From positions 1 through 11,699 of the forward strand of contig JASLEW010000401.1 in the NCBI GenBank assembly GCA_030150965.1: a stretch of DNA of 11,699 nt. The letters run 5' to 3'. Below are positions 6,532-11,699 of this stretch, one piece after another. A program made the translations under genes and the position numbers. Every line of letters begins with the position of its first letter. The first letter of the stretch is position 1. The notes beneath the pieces are model-generated. The model was not told the DNA's origin. It saw only the letters and a program-made list of their open reading frames with translations, and did not search any database. This stretch comes from Thermoanaerobaculia bacterium. GTDB lineage: Bacteria > Acidobacteriota > Thermoanaerobaculia > Multivoradales > UBA5704.

Positions 6532-7864
6532 CCCCGCGGCCATGCCGGAGGGCCCGCAGGGCCACTCCCGGAGAGAACATGACCAGGGGGCTGGAGAGGA
6601 AGTTCATCACCTTGAGAAAGCGGTGGTGGACCGGCGGGCTCTCGGCCGAGAGCTCGAGAACGCGAGCGAAGTAGCCGTTGAGCAGCCGGCAGCCTGGCGG
6701 CCGCTCTCCCGAGGTCTCGGGGTAGCGGAAGTCCTCGCCGGTGGCGAGCAGCCAGGGGACGGCGGCGCGGCGTGCCACCCGGCGCTGGAAGGTGCGGGCG
6801 AATCCCGGTGTGCCGGCCAGGTCCCGGCCGCGGCGACGCAGCCGCCCGAGCGCCGCGTCGAGCGCCGCCGCCTGCAGGGCGCCGACGCTCATCCCCTGCC
6901 CGTAGATCGGGTTGAAGCTGCAGGCGGCGTCCCCCACCACCACGAGCCCGGCGGGCCAGCGCGGCATCCGCTCGTAGCGCAGGCGGCGGTTCGAGGGGAA
7001 GCGGTGGAGGTGGATCGGCGTCAGGGGCTCGGCGATCTCCAGGAAACGGTGGACCTCGGCAACCGGCAGGGTGGCGGCGAACTCCCGGCAGGCCCGCTCG
7101 TGCGGCGCCGGATAGTCGCCGCACCAGCCGCCGAGGGTGACCAGCATGCGGCTGCCGTCGAGGGGGTACATGATCCCCAGCCGTCGAGTGCCCGGCGGCC
7201 GGGGAAAGATGGCGATGACCTTCCAGGGCGGCGCATAGCCCGCGGGGATGGCGAAGATGCGGGAGGCGTAGCCGACGTTGACCCCCACCTCGGTGACCCG
7301 CGGCCGGGGGTAGCCCAGCTCCTCCAGCCAGTGCGGCGTCCGCGAGCCGCGGCCGGACGCGTCGACCACGAGCTCGGCCGCGACCGCTCCGCCGCCGGCC
7401 GTCCGCACGCCCGCGACCGGCCCGCCCCGGGTGGCGACGGCGAGCCTCTCCGCCGCGGTCCCCGGGCGGAAATCGACGTTGCCCAGGGCCTCGACGCGGC
7501 GGCGGATGGCCCGCTCGAAGGCGGGCCGGTCACAGAAGAAGGCGGCGATCCCGGAGGGGAAGCGCAGCTTCCAGACGCCAAAGTGGTACCACCACAGCTC
7601 CTCCGACATGTCCGCCAGCAGGCCGCAGCCGCCGATCTCGCCGCCGATGCCGGGGAAGAGATCCTCCAGGACGTGCAGCCCGCCGCGCAGCAGGACGTGG
7701 ACGTGGCGCGCCTGCGGCACCCCGCGCCGCGGTTCGCCGCCCTCGGGCAGCGGGTCGCGCTCCAGCACGGTGACTCGCCGGAAGTGGCCGGCGAGCGCGC
7801 GGGCGGCCAGCAGGCCGGCCATGCTCGCTCCGATCACCACCGCGTTGTCGCCGGCGGGCCGCAC
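6521..7864 (-). CDS. FAD-dependent monooxygenase, polyprenyl-phenol hydroxylase/epoxidase type
   Basis: A 447-aa flavoprotein of the group A (PHBH-like) fold. The FAD signature is VVIGASMAGLLAARAL (G12-x-S-x-x-G17), with E36 in LERD for the ribose. A GVPQARHVHVLL block (49-60) is typical of the LasC-like and polyprenyl-methoxyphenol-hydroxylase-like FAD oxygenases. The DG-type motif is VVDASGRGS (167-175), and the second FAD motif is VVVGDAACSFNPIYGQGMS (308-326, with G311-D312). The expected reaction is NAD(P)H-dependent hydroxylation or epoxidation of a lipophilic substrate, and a terpene intermediate would fit. The start is the GTG at 7864, one nucleotide after the TGA of the upstream 741-aa gene, with no strong ribosome site, so translation is probably coupled. 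It converges on the terpene synthase with an 11-nt overlap. It belongs to the right-hand operon, not to a dyad-controlled unit seen here. Confidence 0.92.
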   Translation of the reverse strand: MRPAGDNAVVIGASMAGLLAARALAGHFRRVTVLERDPLPEGGEPRRGVPQARHVHVLLRGGLHVLEDLFPGIGGEIGGCGLLADMSEELWWYHFGVWKLRFPSGIAAFFCDRPAFERAIRRRVEALGNVDFRPGTAAERLAVATRGGPVAGVRTAGGGAVAAELVVDASGRGSRTPHWLEELGYPRPRVTEVGVNVGYASRIFAIPAGYAPPWKVIAIFPRPPGTRRLGIMYPLDGSRMLVTLGGWCGDYPAPHERACREFAATLPVAEVHRFLEIAEPLTPIHLHRFPSNRRLRYERMPRWPAGLVVVGDAACSFNPIYGQGMSVGALQAAALDAALGRLRRRGRDLAGTPGFARTFQRRVARRAAVPWLLATGEDFRYPETSGERPPGCRLLNGYFARVLELSAESPPVHHRFLKVMNFLSSPLVMFSPGVALRALRHGRGVTG

Positions 7865-7865
7865 G

Positions 7866-10091
7866 TCAGGGGCGCTTTTCCGCCACCGCCGAGGGGGCGG
7901 TGAACAGGCCGTCCTCCGCCCAATCCCCGCAGCCGAGCAGGTGCTCCCGCATCCAGGCCTCCATCCCGGCGGGCGGTGGCGCCGCGGCCAGCTCCGGCCA
8001 GGGGAGGGGGCGCTCCGACCCCACCTCGCGGGCGCGGGCGAAGAGGTCCTGGATCCGCAGCCGGTCGTCCGCGGCCGCGTCGCCGGTCCGCAGATCGCGG
8101 GTCAGCAGGCGCACCCGGTCGGGCGCCACCGAGGCCGGATCGAGAAGCACGAAGACCCCCTCCGACCGCTGGCCGCAGGTGGCGAAGCGGGTGCACGGGA
8201 AGCTGCCGAGCAGTCCCTCGACGCCGAGCTCGCGCAGGACCCGCACGGCGATGTGCCGGCAGGCCGGCGACTCGGCCTGCATCAGCAGGGCAGCCGGATG
8301 GCCCACCGCGCAGCCGGCCTCCGCCAGCGCCCGCCGGGCTTCCGGCGGGAAGCCGGGATCGGGGTGCCCGGCGCTTCCCTCGCGGACCTCCAGGAAGCGG
8401 AAGCCGGCGGGCAGCGTGATCTGGGCGAGCGCCCAGCCGTCGCCGACGCCGCCGAAGTGGCGGCCGGCCACCGGGTCGATGCCGGCCCACAGGCCGCTGG
8501 CCGCCGCTCCCGCCGCGGTCGGCTGCGACAGGTCCCAGTAGCGCTCGACCTTGCCGCGCAGGAAGGCCGGCAGCAGCGGGTCGTCAGGCGCGGCGTAGCC
8601 GCTCGGCGGCAGCCCGATCCGCGCCCGCGGGGCATAGTGGAAGGTGTAGACGGGCCGGGAGAGGACGCGCAGGCGCAGCTGCAGCGCCGCGGCCACCGGC
8701 GAGGCCGCTTGCCCTCCTCCCTTCACCTGCGCGAGCAGGGCCCTCGCCTCCACCTCCCGGCGCAGGGTCAGCGGCGTATCCGACTCCGTCCGCTGGTGGA
8801 CCGCGAGCTCCAGCGCGTGTTCGGCGTAATCGCGCGCCCGCTCCAGCCGGCCGGCTGAAAGGTAGGCGGTGGCGAGCACCATCGAGGCCCGCAGCTTGAC
8901 GATCTTCGGCCAGGTGAAGCGCTGCCGGTACTGCGTCATCCCCACCAGCCGCTCGGCCAGCCAGACCGCTTCGAGGGAATTGCGCACCGCCGGGTCCGCC
9001 GCGGTCGCCTTGAGCAGGGCCAGATCGGCGAGCGTCTGGGCGTCGTCGGGATCGATCCGGGCCGCCTCGGCGAGCTGCTCCTCCCCTTCGGCAAGCTTCC
9101 CCTCGCGCACCAGGGCGGCCCCGAGCTCGTAATGGGCGCGGGCGGAGTCCGGGGCCTGCCGCGCCGCCTCGGCCAGGCCGGCGAGGTCGGCGCCCCGCGG
9201 GTCGGGCAGCGCGTCCTCGGCGTGGTCGCCGCAGCCGAGCAGGGAGTCCCGCATCCAGGTCTCCATGCCGGCGGGCGGTGGCACGCCGTCCAGCTCGGGC
9301 CAGGGGGGCGGGCGCAGCGAGCCCGCCTGGCGGGCCCGCGCGAAAAGGTCGCGGATGCGCAGCCGGTCCTCGACCGCCGCGCCGTCCGTCGGCGGCTGCG
9401 CCGTGAACACCTTGGCCCGCGTCAGATCCACCGCCTCGGCGCGCACCAGGATGAACGCCCCCGACGGCCGGCTGCCGCAGCCGGCCAACGGCGCGCTGCG
9501 GAAGTCGTAGAGAATGCCGTCGACGTCGAGATCGGCCAGGGTGCGGACGGCGATCTCCCGGCAGGCGCGTGATTCGAGCATGGTGAGCAGCATGCCGGGG
9601 AGCTTCGCGTCGCAGCCGGCCGCGGCCAGCGCCGCCTCCACCTCGGGGGAGAAGCGCAGCGCGTGGTCGCGCTCGTCGCCATGGGTCCGGACGTCGACGA
9701 AGCGGAACCCGCGGTCGAGGACGATCTGGGCCAGGCTCCAGTGGTCATCGCCGACGCCGCCAAAGGCCCGGCTGGCCACCGGATCGGCGGCGACGTAGAG
9801 GCCGCTCGCCATCGCGTAGGGGTGGGGCTCCAGCCGCAGGTCCCAGAAGCGCGCGAAGCGCGACTGGAGATAGCGGCCAAGCGCCGGGTCGCTCGGCTCG
9901 ACCGCTCCGTCGGCGGCCAGGCCGAGCTTCTGCCGCGGGTTGTAGGTCCAGGTGTAGAGCGGGCGCGAGAGCGTCTTGACGTACGGCCGCAGGACGCCGG
10001 CCACCGATGGGGGGTCCGCGGCCGGCGCGGCCGGCGGAGCAGCGAGCGCGAGCAGGAGAAGAAGGGCGCTCCGCGGGCTCGGGATCCTCAT
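7866..10091 (-). CDS. Secreted protein with duplicated Cys-rich domain around a TPR block
   Basis: A 741-aa exported protein with a Sec signal peptide (leucine-rich core, likely cleavage after AAPA, residue ~24). Residues about 41-295 and 477-730 are two copies of one unrecognised domain. Shared blocks in order are LSRP(L/V)YT, FWDL/YWDL, ASGL, DPVA, FGGVGD, LAQI, GFRF, CREIAVR/CRHIAVR, DRLRIxDLFARAR, PPPAGM and LLGCGDxAED. Four Cys match between copies (160/594, 177/611, 205/639, 287/721), so disulfides are likely; C633 is extra in copy 2. Residues about 300-455 are TPR-like, with LALLKATAADPAVRNSLEAVWLAE and LATAYLSAGRLERA. ATG 10091 has GGAGG seven nucleotides upstream. The preceding gene ends 33 nt away and the FAD monooxygenase follows after 1 nt, so an operon is likely. 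I do not recognise the repeated domain and assign no function. Confidence 0.88.
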   Translation of the reverse strand: MRIPSPRSALLLLLALAAPPAAPAADPPSVAGVLRPYVKTLSRPLYTWTYNPRQKLGLAADGAVEPSDPALGRYLQSRFARFWDLRLEPHPYAMASGLYVAADPVASRAFGGVGDDHWSLAQIVLDRGFRFVDVRTHGDERDHALRFSPEVEAALAAAGCDAKLPGMLLTMLESRACREIAVRTLADLDVDGILYDFRSAPLAGCGSRPSGAFILVRAEAVDLTRAKVFTAQPPTDGAAVEDRLRIRDLFARARQAGSLRPPPWPELDGVPPPAGMETWMRDSLLGCGDHAEDALPDPRGADLAGLAEAARQAPDSARAHYELGAALVREGKLAEGEEQLAEAARIDPDDAQTLADLALLKATAADPAVRNSLEAVWLAERLVGMTQYRQRFTWPKIVKLRASMVLATAYLSAGRLERARDYAEHALELAVHQRTESDTPLTLRREVEARALLAQVKGGGQAASPVAAALQLRLRVLSRPVYTFHYAPRARIGLPPSGYAAPDDPLLPAFLRGKVERYWDLSQPTAAGAAASGLWAGIDPVAGRHFGGVGDGWALAQITLPAGFRFLEVREGSAGHPDPGFPPEARRALAEAGCAVGHPAALLMQAESPACRHIAVRVLRELGVEGLLGSFPCTRFATCGQRSEGVFVLLDPASVAPDRVRLLTRDLRTGDAAADDRLRIQDLFARAREVGSERPLPWPELAAAPPPAGMEAWMREHLLGCGDWAEDGLFTAPSAVAEKRP
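7902..8663 (-). repeat. Domain copy 2 of the 741-aa secreted protein
   Basis: Encodes residues 477-730. It is homologous to copy 1 along its whole length. The 3' ends of both copies remain similar in DNA, for example the stretches encoding PPPAGM and LLGCGD near 7930-7980 and 9230-9283, so the duplication is either recent or held by selection on the same residues. Confidence 0.85.
9207..9971 (-). repeat. Domain copy 1 of the 741-aa secreted protein
   Basis: Encodes residues 41-295, directly after the signal peptide. Compared with copy 2, it keeps the four shared Cys and has a longer charged loop after DVR (HGDERDH, 137-143). A TPR segment of about 180 residues separates the copies, so this is a dispersed duplication within one gene, not a simple tandem. 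Confidence 0.85.
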
Positions 10092-10124
10092 GCGACGACC
10101 TCCGCGGCCATCCGGCGCCCCGCG

Positions 10125-10922
10125 CTAGCGGCCGAAGGCGCGGCCGAGGGCGAGCGCCGGCGAGCCCAGGCGAGCGCTCCTGCCGTCGCCCGCCTTGAGC
10201 TGCTGCCAGTACCTCTCGATCGAGACCCCCTCCACGACCGGCTTCTGGCCCGACACCTTGACGTAGCGCTCCACCACGCCGTCCTGGCAGGAAACGTAGG
10301 TCAGGCTGATGTCCATGACCACGATGCGGTCCCAGCCGGCCGCCGGCGCGCCGGCATCGAAGGTGGAGACGAAGACGTTGTCCTGCTCGAAGAACTCGTG
10401 CCGCGCGGTCCTGGGGACGCGGGCATGGGCGTAGGAGCCCACCGCCTCACCCGCCAGCGAGAGCACGATCCGGCTCGGGCTCTTGCGCTGGAGCTCCAGT
10501 CCCCAGAAACCGGCGGCTGTCGAGGCCGGCTCGGGCTTCGGATCGCTCGCCCGGTCGAGCAGGAGCGCCGCGCCGCGCGCCGCGCCGCCGGACGGCTCGA
10601 GGTCGAAGTAGAAGCGGCTGGAGCGGCCCTCCGTGCTGACGCTGATCCCCTGCTCGGTGCGGGAGCGCAGCTTCCAGGTGCCGTTGAGCCGGTGGCTGAA
10701 CTGATCCAGGTCCGCCGCCCCGTCCGGCGCGACGCGGGCAGCCGGATCGTTGCAGGCGGTCAGGTCCGCCTTGAGGGCCGGGGGATAGGCCTCGGCGAGC
10801 TGCTTCTCGCAGGACGGCACGAACGCGTAGACGCTCGCGATGAAGAGACCGCTCAGCGCCACCACCAGCATCGCCACCGCGGCCGCCGGCGGCCGGGCCT
10901 TACGGTTTCGCTTCTCCGTCAT
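10125..10922 (-). CDS. Signal-anchored exported protein, paralogue of the next gene upstream
   Basis: A 265-aa protein with a basic N-terminus and one hydrophobic segment (residues 13-34), followed by a domain that would lie outside the membrane. Recognisable blocks are DLTAC (C57), RLNGTWKLRSRT (78-89), SRFYFDLEPSG (102-112), ALLLD (119-123), LELQR, VGSY and LTYVSC (C212) with VERYVK. Every block recurs in the same order in the gene at 10985-11699, so the two are tandem paralogues. The two conserved Cys could form a disulfide. GTW at the start of a beta-rich domain recalls lipocalin-like barrels, but this is a weak hint. ATG 10922 has a strong AAAGGAGAG four nucleotides upstream. I know no function for this family. 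Position suggests it works with the 741-aa exported protein. Confidence 0.85.
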   Translation of the reverse strand: MTEKRNRKARPPAAAVAMLVVALSGLFIASVYAFVPSCEKQLAEAYPPALKADLTACNDPAARVAPDGAADLDQFSHRLNGTWKLRSRTEQGISVSTEGRSSRFYFDLEPSGGAARGAALLLDRASDPKPEPASTAAGFWGLELQRKSPSRIVLSLAGEAVGSYAHARVPRTARHEFFEQDNVFVSTFDAGAPAAGWDRIVVMDISLTYVSCQDGVVERYVKVSGQKPVVEGVSIERYWQQLKAGDGRSARLGSPALALGRAFGR

Positions 10923-10941
10923 GACGCTCTCCTTTCTTGGC

Positions 10942-10958
10942 GCGCGCCCCTGGCGCGC
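10942..10958. other. Intercistronic GC hairpin between the paralogues
   Basis: GCGCGCC and GGCGCGC form a seven-pair stem around a 3-nt loop in the 62-nt gap upstream of ATG 10922. There is no T-run on either strand, so it is unlikely to be an intrinsic terminator. It could affect mRNA stability or access to the ribosome site, which begins 7 nt downstream on the minus strand. Confidence 0.3.
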
Positions 10959-10984
10959 ACCGCCCGCTGCCGGATGCTCGATCT

Positions 10985-11699
10985 CTACCCGCCGCCGGCG
11001 GGCTCGACCGGAAGGGGAACCAGGATCGACCCATTCTTGACCCGCTTGTTCCAGGCCTCTTCGAGCGGCAGGCCGTCGACCCGCGGCGGCGAGCTCGAGC
11101 GCTTGACGTAACGGTCGATGTAGCGGTTGGCGCAGCTGACGTAGGTCAGGGTGTCGCCGGTGAGGCCGATCCGATCCCAGACGTCGTCCGGGATGCCCTG
11201 TCCTCCGGCCGGGGAAACGACACCGCCGGAAAGATAGTCGTCCTGGCGCCGCAGGAAGGTGGCCTGCTCGGTGGCGGTGATTCCCTTGAGGAAGTCACCG
11301 TAGGAACCGTAGTACCGGCCGTCCATCACCAGCCGGACGGTGTCCTTGCCCAGCCGCTGGATGCGCACCTTCCACAGCGCCGCCACCGTGGCGTCCGCCC
11401 GGCAGGCCGCCGACAACCCGAGGGGATCGAGGACGCCCAGGTTGCCGTAGTCGATCAACAGGGCGGTTCCCGTCGCCTCCTCCTCGGAGGCGGCACCGAG
11501 GTCGAAATAGAAGCGGCTGTTGGTGTCGATGGTCAGCCCGGCGATGGTACGGGTCGCGAGCTCCCAGGTGCCATGCAGCCGCGCGGCGAAGTGGCGGACG
11601 TCGATGGTCGCCGCCGGCAGCAGCCGCGCCTTCGGCCGTGCGCACAGCGAGAGATCCGCGGGACCCGGGTCCGGGGCCGCCGCCGCGCCGGTGGCGGGC
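10985..11699 (-). CDS. Exported protein paralogue, N-terminus cut by window end
   Basis: The minus-strand frame is open from TAG at 10985-10987 to the window edge, giving 237 visible residues and no start. A TTG at 11458 could be taken as a start, but it falls inside a conserved block (TALLIDYG, matching GAALLLD in the paralogue), so the gene clearly begins outside the window. Blocks shared with the 265-aa neighbour, in visible numbering, are DLSLC (15-19), RLHGTWELATRT (40-51) and NSRFYFDLG (60-68). VRIQR, YGSY, WDRI and LTYVSC followed by DRYVK complete the set. It ends with EEAWNKRVKNG, like ERYWQQLKAG. The paralogue suggests a signal anchor in the missing part. It is probably upstream of the rest of the right-hand operon, 62 nt before the paralogue. 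Its function is unknown. Confidence 0.85.
   Translation of the reverse strand, partial: PATGAAAAPDPGPADLSLCARPKARLLPAATIDVRHFAARLHGTWELATRTIAGLTIDTNSRFYFDLGAASEEEATGTALLIDYGNLGVLDPLGLSAACRADATVAALWKVRIQRLGKDTVRLVMDGRYYGSYGDFLKGITATEQATFLRRQDDYLSGGVVSPAGGQGIPDDVWDRIGLTGDTLTYVSCANRYIDRYVKRSSSPPRVDGLPLEEAWNKRVKNGSILVPLPVEPAGGG

Noticed and set aside
5145..6674. A 509-codon plus-strand frame over the terpene synthase
   Set aside because: Out-of-frame shadow of the synthase, with basic low-complexity sequence and no motif.
10942..10958. Hairpin as a rho-independent terminator
   Set aside because: There is no T-run on either strand, and the flanking genes are paralogues spaced like an operon.
9663..11111. 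A 482-codon plus-strand frame in the right-hand operon
   Set aside because: It is antisense to three minus-strand genes with good starts and shared motifs, and it has no recognisable domain.
10985..11458. A 157-aa gene starting at TTG 11458
   Set aside because: The frame is open to the window edge, and the upstream translation matches the paralogue block by block (GTW, SRFYFDL), so the true gene is longer and truncated by the window.

Overview
The window is a GC-rich, gene-dense stretch of bacterial DNA with no tRNA, rRNA, CRISPR array or insertion sequence that I can see. The organism looks like a Gram-negative soil or sediment bacterium. It has a lipobox lipoprotein, Sec-exported repeat proteins, and a TPR of the kind (LAxxxAT..AxxRDxxxAVxLAEKA) common in Acidobacteriota, Planctomycetota and relatives. 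The phylum is a guess from style, not from a marker gene.

The left and middle part (about 128-6531) looks like a small, undescribed terpenoid gene cluster. From left to right it holds an Fe(II)/2-oxoglutarate oxygenase of the Asp/Asn beta-hydroxylase family (minus, 128-820), a SAM methyltransferase (plus, 949-1767), a small four-helix membrane protein (plus, 1814-2233), a TPR lipoprotein (minus, 2225-3808), a cytochrome P450 (minus, 3950-5356) and a class I terpene synthase (plus, 5482-6531). The synthase has every diagnostic motif: DDxxD, the pyrophosphate-sensor Arg, the NSE triad and the C-terminal RY. An FAD monooxygenase (minus, 6521-7864) converges on the synthase and is a plausible further tailoring enzyme.

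The strongest non-coding signal is a 37-bp inverted repeat, CTTCTCC-N4-TTGC-N7-GCAA-N4-GGAGAAG. It occurs with identical spacing in both divergent promoter regions: 878-914, between the oxygenase and the methyltransferase, and 5401-5437, between the P450 and the terpene synthase. At the second site its centre is exactly 63 nt from both chosen start codons. A degenerate third copy with a good left half lies upstream of the TPR lipoprotein (3908-3944). I infer one regulator, encoded outside the window, that ties the oxygenase, methyltransferase, P450, synthase and perhaps the lipoprotein into one regulon.

The right part (6521-11699) is a minus-strand run that looks like an operon. It starts beyond the window end with a truncated exported protein (10985-11699), followed by its paralogue (10125-10922, signal-anchored). 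Next comes a 741-aa secreted protein (7866-10091) made of two copies of an unrecognised ~255-aa Cys-containing domain around a TPR block. The FAD monooxygenase follows one nucleotide later. The operon therefore joins a family of unknown exported proteins to an enzyme that looks like terpene tailoring. The lipoprotein and the 741-aa protein carry similar TPR segments, a second link between the two halves.
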